From Cinclus cinclus (taxonomy: Eukaryota; Chordata; Aves; Passeriformes; Cinclidae), in contig NC_085053.1 in assembly GCF_963662255.1 (NCBI RefSeq), forward strand, positions 930,001 to 994,000: a stretch of DNA of 64,000 nt, read 5' to 3'. The notes below the pieces were generated by a model, which ran no database searches, was not told the origin of the DNA, and saw nothing but the letters and a program-made list of their open reading frames with translations. Within the stretch, counting starts at the first letter, position 1. Each line of letters begins with the position of its first letter. Both the position numbers and the translations under genes were made by a program. Below are positions 14,101 through 28,400 of this stretch, one piece after another.

Positions 14101-17100
14101 CAGCACCTTTGCAGTAGTTTTTCATTCTAACAAGGTCAGCCCCACTCTGTCCCCCTGTTACTGTGTGGAGGCAATAATGGCAGGAGTGTGCCTCCAGATA
14201 GTTTATACTAATGCAAGTAGATGTTTCTGATGGAGATTTACATGTTTCCTGTCGTGGCTACTGTTCCAAGTAAACTGAAGGTGACCACTTCCAGTGCCAG
14301 GGTTCTCCATGCATGGTATTGTCCTGTAATGCTGTGAGCAGTGGAGAATGTTCTGTTCCAGGGCTGGAAATGCAGTTGAGGTGCCCAGTTACCCTTTGTG
14401 CTCTCTGCCACTTTGCTGATTCTTGATACAGTTCTTTCTATACTCACTGCAGCATCCTACCAGCTAACTCCTTACTTACTCTTGCTGGTGGTTTTTCCTC
14501 AGGTTTTACTGGCCTTCTGTGTGAGGAGAATATCAACAACTGTGATCCTGATCCTTGCCACCACGGGGAATGCCAGGATGGCATCGATTCCTACACATGT
14601 ATCTGCAATCCTGGCTACATGGGTGCCATCTGCAGCGAGCAAATCGACGAGTGCCACAGCAATCCTTGCCTCCATCAGGGGCGCTGCATTGACCTGGTCA
14701 ATGGCTACCAGTGCAACTGTTTGCTGGGCACCTCAGGTATGTAAAAAAGCCTTGAATTCAAGCATATAATTATTTCTTGTGCATGCTCTGCTGCCTGCTA
14801 AATGTGAGACAGATTATGGTGTGAGAGTATAATTTTCATGTTGCTTTTCCTTGCTGAACTTTGGTGTGTTTGTGTGGATTGCTTAACCCTCACTGGTGCT
14901 GCAGCTGATCTTGGGAGAATTTGCTTCCACTTTACTTCAAAAATGTCAGGCCCGCAGAAGAATTAGGCAGAGTGTTCAAAATATTTATTCCTTTGTTTAA
15001 ATATTTAGTGCAAGTTCAGGGTTGTATTCAGCCAGCACCCAGTGGCTCAGGTGACATTCCTTGGTGTTGCAGTGCTTCTGTATCATCACCTGTTTAAGTT
15101 GCCCCCAGTTTGAATCAGGTGGGATTCTTAATTTGGCTACTTTGGGAAAAGTTTTGTTGCCTTCTTTATAAGGTTTACCCTCCTTATTCCTCTAACTTTT
15201 TCTTTTTTTTTTTTTTTTTTTTTTAAATCCAGGAGTAAACTGTGAAAATAACTTTGACGATTGTGCCAGTAACCCGTGCATTCATGGGGACTGTATTGAT
15301 GGCATTAATCGCTACAACTGTGCCTGCAAACCTGGATTTACAGGTAAAGTCAGCTACCCCAGAGCTTGGAATTGTTCTGAAAATAGTTATCCAAGTAGCC
15401 AGGGAAGCTGTTCTTTGCATTCTGACTGCAGGGGATTCTGTTGGTATCTCAGTAAATCCTTCTAATCTTTGGATCTTACCATCTTACGTTACAGCCAGTT
15501 CTACCAAGCAGAAAAATGGTCTAATCTGTGCTGTGAAATGCCATTCTTGTTAGGTAATTAAGTCCAATTCATGGTTCTTGGTTTTATAACAAATAAGCCC
15601 ATGTGACTTCGGTTTATTATTTACAGCCTCTTTCCAGGGACAGAGAGATTGTGGACAATATGGAGAGGTGTTTAATTAGACTCTACCTTGGGCTTTGACC
15701 ATGGACAGTATTTATATTTCTGTGAAAGCAGAGCATTAACTTGGTGTTCTCATGAGCTGGTTTCCACTCAGAAGTCTTCAGATTAATATCCTCATTTTTT
15801 CAGTACTTCTCTGTCATAGCATGGTCTGTTCTGTTTTCTTTTTAAACTACAAAATTTCTCTGGTACGGTAAAAGTGGGGCTGAACAAAGAAGTGGTTAGA
15901 CCCCTCTGGATCCATGTTTACAAGTCTGAGTCAACATCAGGACTATTTCTGATGTCTAAAGCACATTTTACCACTGTTTATAAGGGCATTTTTGTTTTGA
16001 GCCATGGAGGGTAATACAAAATAATTATTGTGAGGCAGTTGGTGCCGTTTATTATAGCTTTCTCATCACGTTTGTTACTGTTTATTACTGGATGATTCTA
16101 ATTAGAATAGATCTGAAATGCATTAGAAAGAGCACTAAAAGGTTTCATGTGTCTTGTGCTTTTCTCTTGGGGTCTTTCTAAACTCGTGATGCTCCTTCTT
16201 TCCTATGGCTCTGGCATTGTGGTACTCCCTAATCCCCAGAATAAGATAAGGGATAATGCTGATCACTCATGCCTACCACTCTCCTATGCTGCTGGCATTC
16301 CATGTTTGTTATTCTGCTGGATCTCTTGCTGTTAAAATAATTCAGAAACATGATGAATTGGCATATTCCAGTCTTTCAGGAGGTAGCTTGCCTGGGGTCT
16401 TGTTACTTTGTCATTTCCTTCTGTCAAAAGCACTTTCAACTTACTGCATCATTCACTCTGTTTAGCTTTCCAGCCCCACAAGACCTTTTGGTCACTGCTT
16501 CAAGGATCTTGCAGTCGTAATCAGAGGCAGGCAAAACAGGAAACGGTGTTTTTTAGAGCCCCTTTTGCGCAATAAAACCACAAGAACCGTATTTACTGCA
16601 GACATTTGGGCAGTATTGGTTCTTCAAAGGGTAGGTACCTCAAAGCACAGGAGCAGGGCTATGACAAGTGCAGTTCAAGAGGTTTGTTGCAAGCATGATA
16701 CAGCTGAGTGGTTTTTGCTTTCCTAATCAGTATTAAAAGGTGATTTTTTTCCTGGAGGTTCTGGAATGGTTTGTGAATACTTGCTGAGTGTAAATGCTGT
16801 TTTCCAGACACAGCAAAGTGCTGCATCTCTCAGAAACGCTTCTCTTGGCTGGAGTTAAAGCATGGAGCTCCATGCTGCTGCCTTGGCTTCCCTGCGCTGT
16901 GTCTCAGTATGTGTTCTTGCAAAGCTAGCACTCTGGTAAGAAATTCTGCTCAGTGAGTGCTGTTTTTCCTCCCCAGGACCCCGTTGTAACACGGACATAG
17001 ACGAGTGCACGTCCAGCCCCTGCCACAACGGTGGCACGTGTGTGAACGAGGTGAACGGATTTCACTGCGTGTGCCCCGAGGGTTTCCACCATCCCCACTG

Positions 17101-20100
17101 CCAGTCCCAGGCAGATGGCTGCCTCAGCAGCCCCTGTGTGCATGGCAACTGCACACACATTGCCACGGGGTAAGGACTCACCACACCTACGTGCTGCCTT
17201 CTCGGTTATTGTTTTTTGCTTTGTCAAGACTTCCAGCTTCCCATTTTTCTCTGATTTCTCAGATTCGGATCCCAATTTATCTGATGCCTTTGACATAATC
17301 ACAGGAAAGTTCAGACCTTCGTTCACCAGCTGTTTTTTCTGTTCTGCCTAGTGTTGTTTGCTGGTTTTGCATGTGCATGTAGTGCAGGGTGTGCCACCAC
17401 TGTCTAGAGGGAGGGTTTGGCCATTCTAGCAAATGTGTGAATGTAATTAAGATAAAGAAATGGTTCCAAATTAAATCTTCGGGAGCAGCAGCAATCTATT
17501 CCATCAAAACGTAAAACATTGAGCATGGGGACTGTTTTTATTGGCTAGTGCTGTTCTTCCTAACCAAACACTGTATCAAAGAACAGGCTGACAACTTTTG
17601 CACTAGGGATGGATATTTCACCCAGGACACTTTGTCCACTGCAGAGATTTTTTTCAGCTTTGCTCGTTATTTTTGCATGTCTGAATAAAGAAAGGAAGGT
17701 TCTCTCTGGCTATTTTGATGGCAGTAGTTGCTTCTGAATCTTCCCATCCAGGAAGTCTAAGTGCTGATTTTGAGAGCCTTAAATTAGACTTCTTTTTTGG
17801 TAATGGTAAGTCTGGGGGTGTTTTGTTTGTGAAAGTTCTCAACTCTGCATGGAATAGCCTCCCAAATATTTGCTGCATCCTGGGAAGTGTTGTCGGCACT
17901 TGGACAAGGAAGTGATTTGCTGCTGCTCTGTAGGCCAGGATGCAGCACTTTCCCTGCAGCTGGCAGGAAGGCTGCCTTTATTGCTAATTCAGCCTCCTTG
18001 TAAGCTTGGAAAACAGATTTTTGTTCATCTTGTCTATCCTCTGTCACTTTGCATTTATACTCACATACACCTCACACTGTGCCAGGTGAAATAAGCTGTG
18101 TTTGCAGGGCAGGGAGAAAGGCCACACAACCCACACTGGCCTGAGTCCAGGGTGATTCACCAAGCCCTTGCTTCTATGTTTTGTGGGTGGGGTGTGCTCT
18201 CCTTCAGATTTTGAAACATGATAGAGAGGATTGCTCCTGCTCCCAGCCAGCTGTTTTCGTTTGAAACCACTATTTGGTGTTAAATCAGTCTAGTTATCTT
18301 TGGAACCTATTGTTCCCCTCCACTTTTGTTTTTTCTAAATTTTTTTCTTTGTCTTTGTTTGAATATGTTGAGATGGTCTTATCAAAGCTGAAGCATATTG
18401 CTGGTTGACTGAGCACTTTGTGGAAACTGTAATGAGGGAAGTGTGGTTTTAAGGGAGGGTTTATTTTCAGTATTTTCAGTATTTTCAAAACTATACAGCT
18501 GGGGTAAGCAATCTAAAGTAACTTAGGGCTCTTCTAAACAGAGTTGTGGTTTTCTCTCCAAAACTAATCTGCAAGAGAAAAACTGGTAGAGGAGCTACTT
18601 CACAAAGCCCTAAAATTACTTCTGGTTTTGCCTTTCAAGGTACAAGTGTGTCTGTGACCCAGGCTGGATAGGAGATTACTGCTCAACAGAAGGGAATGAA
18701 TGTAAATCAAACCCATGCCAGAATGGAGGAACTTGTGAGGATCTGCTGAACGGATACAGATGTACTTGTAGGAAAGGATTCAAAGGTGAATATTCAGAGA
18801 AAATTTGTTATCTTTTCCCTTTTTACTTCACTGCACCTTCAGTGTAATTTCTTTTCATTAAACTTCGTGGAAATAGTAATCAAGATGGGAAATGCCATGT
18901 CTGTATGAAGCTAAATTACAGTCAGTCCCTGTAGACATGCTACAGTAATGGAATACTTGGCAAGGGCTTGTCTAAGCCTTGCTTGGACTCACTAAGAAAT
19001 GTCCTGTTGGAAGCTTAGCTTAATTTTCTTTGTAAATTATGAAATATGCATAAATTGCCCTGGAAATTGGAGGGGGATTAAACTCAAAATGACCATGGCT
19101 GCTTCTACAAAGAGTCTATGAGGAGTGCTCTGCTCTCCTTTTTATTCTGCTGAGATTTTTCAAAATGTGGGGTATTGATGTGAGTCACAAACTCTTTGTT
19201 CATTCTTCCAAGAAGCACCAAGCTCTTAGCAGCACATTCTTTTGCTTTTTCCCCGTTCTGTTCTCCAGGTGTGAACTGCCAAGTAGTGGTTTCTCCTTGT
19301 TCCCCTAATCCTTGTGAGAACTCTGGAATCTGCCAAGAATCTGCTGACTCTGAAGGCTACAGCTGCCAGTGTGCCCCTGGCTGGGAAGGTAAGGTGGATG
19401 GGGAAGGTGCTGTGCTTTCAGTGCTGGCACCAACTCTTGGCAATTGCTTTGTGTGAGGTGTCACCCTTGGGCTCTCCACGTTTCAGGGGAAAGATGCACG
19501 GTGGATATTGATGAGTGTCTCTCCAAGCCCTGCAAAAACCATGCTCTGTGCCACAACATCCAGGGCAGCTACCTGTGTGAGTGTCGGCCTGGCTTCACCG
19601 GAGGGGACTGCGACAGTAACATCGACGACTGCCTGGCCAGTGAGTATCAGCACGTTGCTCAGTCTTTTCCACTTTCTCCTAAAAATAAATTTGCTGACTG
19701 CTGTTTGACAGGTTCTGAAAGGTCTTTCAAGATTTCTTGCCAAAAGGGGAAAAAAAACCCAAACTTCAGCTTTGAGGCAGTCAAAACCCATGGTGTTCAG
19801 ACACTGGAAATCGACCAGGGTGTCCTAACTGATGGCAGTTGTTGTTCCCAGATCCTTAACTTGAAAAGGTCCTTAGAGTTTACATACTTTAATAAGAAGC
19901 ACTGACAAATGCAAAATTGTATTTGCCTGGAATTTTAATGCATTGAGTTAAAGTGCTACTGCAGGGCTTACCTGTATTTCAACGTTAGGTTTGATTGAGG
20001 TGTGGTGGGAATCTGGGGTATAGCAGTCCTTCCTGAAATGTCTGTCTGACGTTAATATTATGGGAGGAGTGGGTCCTGTTGCAGTTCCAGTTAATCCATT

Positions 20101-22393
20101 TCTGAAAACAAATTAAGCAGCAGGAAGGGCCTCTGTTCTTGAGTAGGTATCAGTTGCAGGAGGGTAGCCCATACACTCATGAGTACTGAAATGGCTCAAA
20201 TTGCAAGAAAACAAGTATTAATTTCATGTCATTGACACCCCTGTTTATAAGGGAAGCCAAATGCATAGTAGCTTCTTTTTCTTACTGGGCATATTCTATA
20301 TCATCATCAGATAAAATCAGAGTCTCCTGATAAATGTCACGTGTTTAAAAGTTCATCTGTTACTATTTGAAAAGTGCTTTATCAAACCTTGGAGGAGCTC
20401 ACTGTAATGCTGTAATTCTTAGATTGGTCAGGTCTGTAAAAAAACCACAACCAAACGAACAGAAAAACCTGAAAAAACAACCCCCCAAAAAAACCAAAAC
20501 AAATAAAACCCCCAATCCCCTATTTTTTACTATCAGCTTAAAACCAAAGTGGAGTTTTGAAGACCTTAGGCATGCATTTAGCAACTTGTGTTTTGCATTG
20601 GAAAAAAAAAAGTAAATTAATGACTGCTGTAGAGAGGGATCCAAACAAGTCTGTTAGCAAAACTTACCGTGGGAGCCCCCAAAGCAGCACTGCTCAAAGA
20701 ACTTCTGAGGTGTCTGGCTCAGCCTGAGCTTTTGACTCCTTTCTGAGCAAAGAGATACAGTACAAAAAGTGTCATGGTGCAGTGACCCAGAGCTTTGCTC
20801 ACTGAAGCCAACAAAATCATTGCCTGTCCTGTTAGTTTTTGTGTGGGTGCCTTTGGATAAAAACGTTCCCCAAGTGTTCATCTTTCACTCTCCAACAGCT
20901 GGGACATCTCTCTCCCTCCTCCTGAGTGATCTGAGGGCTGTGAGATTCACCCCATGTTGTCTTAGGCAGCACACCCATGAGGCTGAAGAAGCATGTCACA
21001 TTACTGCCACAGCTGATTTCATTTAGCATAACAAAAACCTTCCATGCCTTGAGCCAAATGTCTTTAATCTGTGAAGCAAACAAACTCTCCAACAACAGGA
21101 ACTTATTGAAAAGTTGATATCGCGTCTCCTTCTTCTGTCAGTAAATGTGTGGCACAGAGAATTAATGCACAGCTTTTGGCCTCACTCATACATGGCTGAC
21201 TGCCACAGACACAACATTTTATAGCTGCCAGGGGTCTTGCTTTGAATGTGCTTTTTCTCTGCAGTAGTCAAATGACCTTTAAATGGATGCAGGTGTGTCT
21301 CATACTACAAATTTTTAACTTGTGAGCATATTTCTCAGTCAATAAGGGAGCTTTAATTACCTTTCACATTTCTTTTCTTAATTTCCCAGTAAACAGAATT
21401 AGCTTATGATACTTATGATAAAATGCAAACTTTTAGTGGAGTCTATTTGTATTTTCAAGTTCATATTTTAGTAGTACTTAAAGATAGTCCTAAATCAAAA
21501 AAAAAAAAGGCTCGGTGACCTATTTTTCAACCCCCTTGCTTTCTCTCTTTTTTCCATCCCCCCTCCCAGTTTTCCTCTCTGCCTTCATATATTAGGCTTT
21601 TGCTCTGTGGAATGCAGAGTAAAAAAGGGATCTGGCTTCAGGAATGTGGGTCTTAAATCCAGAAGTGGAAGGAGAAATGCAGGAAGAAATTACTGAACAG
21701 AAACTGGCAGAAATCTTTCAGGGAGATTGGTACTTGTGGAAGCAGAAGGAATACAGTAGTAGGAGGTGGCTAAGATCAAAAAACAGTGGTATGTAAGTAG
21801 CAAGAGCATCATAGGGATAAAGAAAATATCAAGAAGTGCTGTGATTGAGGAGATTCCGTAGTGCTGTATGAGTTTGTGAGCTTTCCTGCCAGTCTTTCCC
21901 CAGTCAGTGATGCTGGGAAAAATGTCAAGTGCTCAGTAATGCAGAAGTGCTCGTGTATGTGCTAATGTACACATACACGTTTGGTTTGGCTGGATTGTTT
22001 TCATGCTGAAAACTATGCACACAAATTTTCTCTTGTGTTAAGCAGAGTCTGGAAAAGAGTGCCAGAGTTCTCTGGTGAATAGAACTTTGTAAGGAAGAAG
22101 AAACAGTTGCTCTGTTTTTATTGTATCAGTAGGCATCTGTCACAAAAGCAGCAATTGAATTTTAAACCAAGAGGCTTTGGGTTTTGGTTGAACAATAAAC
22201 TGGGGGCTTTAGGTTTTGGTTGAACAATAATCCAAGAGGCTTTGGTTGAACAAATTCCAGCAGAGAAGCCTTTAGGTCCTGAAGGTCAGCCTTGATCCAC
22301 ACCTTCTTGTAAATTTGTTATTGATAATGCTTTGCGGTTACTAGTTCCATGAAGTGGCTCAGAAAAACTTTACACACTCTGGGCTGTGTGACA

Positions 22394-22453
<60 letters not shown>

Positions 22454-25400
22454 GTGGGTTTTTTTGTTTGTTTGTTTGTTTTTTGTTTTTGTTTTTTTTT
22501 TTTTGTTTTGTTTTTCTGTTTTCCATAGAAACAGCTATTCTAGGCCTGGCCCTTCACTACCACCGATTCTAACACTCACTGTGATCCTTCTGTCCTAGAC
22601 CCCTGCCAGAACGGAGCCTCGTGTGTGGATGGGATCAACTCCTTCTCGTGCATCTGCCTGCCTGGGTTTCATGGGGATAAGTGCCAGACAGACACCAACG
22701 AATGTCTGAGTGAGCCATGCAGGAATGGGGGGACCTGCACCCACTTTGTCAACAGCTACACCTGCAAGTGCCCGCCAGGCTTTGAGGGAACCAACTGTGA
22801 GAGCAACATTGATGAGTGCACCGACAGGTGAGGCACCTCTGCCTCCTCCTGCTCAGAAGCAGCTTTTCACTAGGGCAATCCTCTTCCCTGCCATTTGAAA
22901 ATAGAAATTTTAAAACATCCATGTGTTGGTGGACACTTTTTCAGGTGCAGTTTGTGCCTCCCTGCATCCAGGGGAGACAACAAATCACATGTGTCAGCGT
23001 TTTTTGCAAGCTTTTGCTTCGTTAGGGGTGCCTCAGCAGGTAAAGACAGATAATTTCCCTTCATACACAGCTGAAAGATTGACTGATTTTTTTTTTTTTT
23101 TTAAATGGGTTGGGGTGTTTGACATACTTTTGATATTCCTTACTCTCCCACAGGCCAAGCAATTGTTGAAAGACTGCATCGCTCTTTAAAACTTATTTTA
23201 GGTAAACAAAATGGAGGATTGGCACAAGCAACATCACAGATGAGATTGAGTAAAGCCTTGTATGTTTATAATTTTTTGAACAGATCTTCTACAGAACACA
23301 ATCCGCCAATCTTTAGGCATTTTTTTTAATAATGCACAGGCAAAATTAAAAGAAAATCCTGACAAATGGTATGCCATCACATACTTGTGATTCTTGCAAG
23401 GAAAGATGATTCCCTGGTCCTCAGTTCCTTCTAAACAGTTTCACTGCAAGATGAAGGTGACATTTTAAGCATGTTTAACAAAGTTGGAAACAGAGATGCT
23501 AGCTTATTGAGATATTCATATTTTTACAAGACCATTATCACACAGGGGAGGGGGAATAATTTGTTATGAATGGTTACTCTGTTGAGAAATACAAAAGCTG
23601 CAAAAGTGGAAGTGATGGCCAGCTCTTAGAAAGGCAGCAAAAATTAATTAGTCCTGAGTTGTTGACAACAAACAATATGAAGAAGCAACGAGGAGAAGCA
23701 CTAAATCTACTAACTTCTGTGCTGGAAAGATTTAATCATTAGAGATCTTTTAATGCTCACACACTGGATGTGGTTTAGCAGTGTTGAGATAAAACCTGAG
23801 GTCCTTCTAAAGGGGGAGATGTGGAACTGAGTTCAAATGCTCAACAGCTGGTCCTTATAAAAATGGTTCATGTGTTAGTTTTAAGAGCTCTTTGAGAGTT
23901 AAACATGTGATTCCATCATCTGCCTGCATATTTATTTTAAGATTAGTTAGGATTGATGTAAGTAACTTCAGATTCTCAAATGGGAAACAATTCTAACGAT
24001 TTCTTTGAAACTTGCAATGGTTAAAAAAATAATTAAGAAGTTGTCTGTTCTAGTCTAGTTACCAGGGACAAATTATGCAAAACTCTTGGTTTTCTTAAGT
24101 CTTTTCTGCACAAATAGGAAATATCTTTCTTACCTTTTATAAAATTGCATTTGAGGAGGAGGTATTTTAATATCTTTCTCTTAAGAACAGGATTGTGTCA
24201 TTGATGAGGGTGTGTTTGATTTGCACAACAGTTGTTGATGAAGTATGTGAAGTATGCTGGGTGTTCTAGCAGAACTCCTGGCTCTTCCTTGAGGTTCATC
24301 CTGCTTTTGTTTTTGTTATCAGTCAGGACAGGAACCAGTCTTGCAGGTATGAATTCAGGATGTAGCAATTTTCAAGGCTCTGCCAAGCTAAACCAGTCGC
24401 ACCTTCTCAACCAAAATTACTGAGCTGTGCTTCAGAGCACTGTAGTGGTTGGCTAATTTGAATTTGGGTCAAATGATTCTTCCTTGTGTTGTGTGAGAAG
24501 CTGCCTATGAGAGAGTGCCCTCTCCTTTTGGTACCTGGTTTCAGTGATACACACCAGGTGAGTGGCAGTTCATCTGTCTTCCCTGCTTTGCCACAAATGC
24601 AAAAGGCAGTTTGTTCTCCCTCTAGAACAGAATTCAGCCCCCAAGACAGAGGAGCTTCTGTGATAAGCAGTTTAATGTTTGATTAGGTTCATGTTGACAC
24701 CTCTCCTGTAATCACAGTCAGAATTTCGATATTTCAGACTTGCTTCCCTGCACTGTGAGTCAGTGGCTTCTCTCATGGAAATACTCTCTGACAGGGCACA
24801 AAGCAGATAAGCAGGCACCACTTTGGTTTGTGTACTTTACCAAACTGATTATCTCAAGTCTGATCTAGGGTTACTCTCAGAGGAGCAGGAGTTCCTTTAC
24901 AAGGAAAACTGAGTCTGTTTTGCATGAGGCATCAATTCTCCACACTTTCCCAGTCACTTCTCCCTAGGACACCTAATCTGGCAGAATTTCTTACGATCAG
25001 AAGATTGGGGGGGAGGGGGACAATTCCTTTGATCTGAATTCTGCCAGGGCATGTATGAGTAGTTTTACAAATCAGGACTTAAGGTTCTCATGAGAAGAGA
25101 AGGGAGGGATTTAGCAATACCAATACTTTCACATAATTTCAGTGAAGAACATGCTTGTGTTTTGCATGTTGTATGAACTTTTTCCTTGAGAAACCATACC
25201 CCTGACTCCTTTGAAGATTTTAGAAAAAGGCAAATTGTTTTGTTTCTCATAATTTGTAATACAATTGTGATTTGCAGTAAAATGTATCAGTTTGAACAAG
25301 CCACACGAGGTAGTGCTGGCAGTCACATTGAAGCTGGGAAGATTTCATTAATTAAGTTAGATCCATCACTAATGACTCATTAAACTCTGCTTTACTTTCT

Positions 25401-28400
25401 TGGTCTGCTGAGGTGAAAGTGAGCTGGAGGGTGAGCTGAAATCCCCTAGGATTGATGTTTTCTGATTCATGCTTCTTCAGCCAGAATTTAGCAGTGGTCA
25501 AAAGATCCTGTTAGCCACTTTTCTCCCTTATTTCAGTCATGTTTATGTTCTCTTCTGTCTATCTGCATTTCATCTCAGCTTACTTTTATTGCCCCTCTCT
25601 TGCAGCTCCTGTTTCAATGGAGGCACCTGTGTGGATGGAGTCAATTCCTTCACCTGCCAGTGCCCACTGGGGTTTACAGGACCCTTCTGCCTCACAGAGA
25701 TTAACGAGTGTGACTCCCACCCTTGCCTCAACAGGGGCACCTGTGTGGACAGCCTGGGCACATACAGGTGCATCTGCCCCTTGGGCTACACTGGCAAGAA
25801 CTGCAAGGTGGGTGGCTTCTTGTGGCATCCTTGTTTGAGCTGTCCAGCAGCAAGGGGGAGTGGGAGAGGTGTGAGAGGTCAAACTTAGAGGGATCAAGTC
25901 TCCAGCTCGACAGAAGCATCCACTAGCAGTGATTTTACATTACATGGATGATTTACTTACTGCAGCATCAACTCAAAAGGAAGTGGAAGAGGCTCATGAT
26001 GGCGTTGTAATAGTAGTCCATGATGCAGGACTTGAAATTTCCACTTCAAAAATACAAGAAATCTCACCATGGAAGTACTTAGGGTGGAGAATAAGAGAAC
26101 GATCAATCAGGCCTCAAAACATACAGCTTCAAACTAAAGTTAGCACTTTGCAAGACCTGCAGCAACTTTTAGGGGAAATCAACTGGATCAGAGCCACTTT
26201 AGGAATTACCAAATAGTAATTAGGAATTACCAAACAGGTGGCTGAGCTCTTGTTTGTTCTTTCAGTCCTGCTGAGGGGTGGTTGGTCCTTTAGCTGCCCC
26301 TGTTCAAAACTGGAGGTCATGGAATGGACTGGAGCAGACCTTAAAGATCATCTGGTTCCATTCCTATTTGCAAGGAGAAGAAAAGTGGTTATTTATGAGA
26401 ACAGGTGTCACTGAAACTTTCTAGATTAGTTTTCTGAAATGAAAACCAGCTGTTACCCTGGAAAATGGCTGCATTTCATTCAAAGCATAAATTGTCCTGA
26501 TTGAGGACAGCAGTCCTGTATTAAAAAGAAAAGAAACAACAAAACAACCAGCAAATAAGCACAAACCAAAAAGCATAATATCAATCTGATTAGCAGTATT
26601 TAGATTTAACTGGTTCATTTTTTACAGGGAGGTGAATTTTAATCAGGGTTGATAGTAAATTTTTTCTTTTCATGAGAAGACAGAAAATGTTTTGGGGTAG
26701 TAAATTATGTGCTTTTCCTATTCAACAACCTCGGTAAAAATCTCTAGCCTTACTTGCATGCTGAAGTTCATGCAGTTTCCAGTTTTCGACAGAAGCTGCA
26801 AATCCTGTATACTGTAAATGACTGACTGGTGCCTATTAAAAACTCTGACCTGGTGTGGCACAGTGGAAACGGGATGATGTTTTTCAAATCAGAGTTCTTT
26901 CTTTTGATTCTGTTCTTATCAAAACAGCAAGAATGATTTGAGACTATTTCTGCTTTTGGAATGGTAAACTCTGTATTGGCTGCCTTCACCAGTCTTGAGT
27001 GCTTCCATTAAAAAAAAAAAAAAGTGTGAATTTCTTAAATTGCTGCTTCAGTTTTGTAAGAATTTTGCAGCTCTCTTTCATGCCAACTTGTCTTTGTAAA
27101 GCAGTGAGTGTTGGAAAGAAGCATTTTAGTGGCAGTGAGGGAGGTGCTTTTTCAGAAGTATGTTGCTAGACATTAAATTGTCAGGTCTGCTTCTAGGTAT
27201 TGCTAATGGAGGAAGTGAATGCAAAGTAATGAAGTGATAGAAAAAAGCAGCCCCTCTGCTACCCTAATTATGCATTCTGGGCACACCACTTAAACCTCAT
27301 TGGGAGAATTAGCATTGAGAGTGATTGTGAAGCACTGTGAAGTTCAGTAGTTCCTCTTCTGTTATGTTTGCTTTGTTTTTACTGGAGAAAAGGATTAATG
27401 TTCCTTTCCCCAAATTTAAATACTGTGGATTCTCAGAAAGTCTGCTTTATGTTCAGAGAAGCCTGATTGTAATGAATTACCCATTTTATACAGGGAACCA
27501 GAACTTTCTAAATTTTTAAGTACTCCTCAAAGCTGCTTTGGGGAGATTTATAGATTACAGCTACACTGTCATTCTTGTCTTAGTGGTAAACTGGCTTGAC
27601 CTAATTAGCGAAGCTAAATAAGCAGCACAAAATCAGGCAATGATTCATAAGATTTAGAATTTGCATGTAAAACAGTCAGCTACTCATTACAAATGCAGAA
27701 GCAAGAGGCTCGGTGTTTTTTCTTCTTCACGCTCAACTACATGTGATAAAACTTAATTCCAAGTTTCCTTTTGGTTGCCTGTGAAAGCACAGATTTTTTT
27801 CTTTACTTTAATCTTTGTGAGGAGACAGTTTGCATCTGAAAAGCAGAACTTTCTGCAATTGAAATTGCATTTTACGGCCAAAATTCAGTGCTACTCACTT
27901 TAAAAACCTCACCCTTCCTCAAGTCAGCTTGACATCAGTCAAATAGCTGTATTAATTTGAAGATGAATGGCTTAAAAAGGAAATTATGGTTGGTGGCTGG
28001 TTTATATTACATCACACAGTTATTTTGGGTCTTTGCTTTCCCTGTGATGATTTACTGAGTTTTAGGCTCTTTGTTTTTATTTGAGAAATCAGGAAAAGCA
28101 ATATACTTTAGCCCATCTTCAGTTCATAAAACTATTGCGAGGTTGCAGTTGAATCTTGGAAGACAGAAAAAGTCAGAGAGACCCTACTGCAGCAAATGGG
28201 ACCAAAAGCAGGTATGGTGAGCTAATGACAGAAAGGAAAAGTGTGGATCAAAATGTGGAACACATCTGTCATCCTCAAAAAGCAGTGAAGATGGGGGGAG
28301 TTACGCAGAATAGCTGGAAGCCTCCTGTTAATGTGGAACTAGAATGTTAGTCTGAGATAAAACCCGATTTTCTCCAACTAAGCCAGCCAAAGATCCACCT

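Noticed and set aside
22354..22572. Phe-rich frame before exon 18
   Set aside because: It is a translation of the 57-T homopolymer.
22828..26216. A single intact provirus spanning introns 18 and 19
   Set aside because: The order of integrase and RT is wrong, exon 19 lies between, frames are broken, and no paired LTRs or env were seen.
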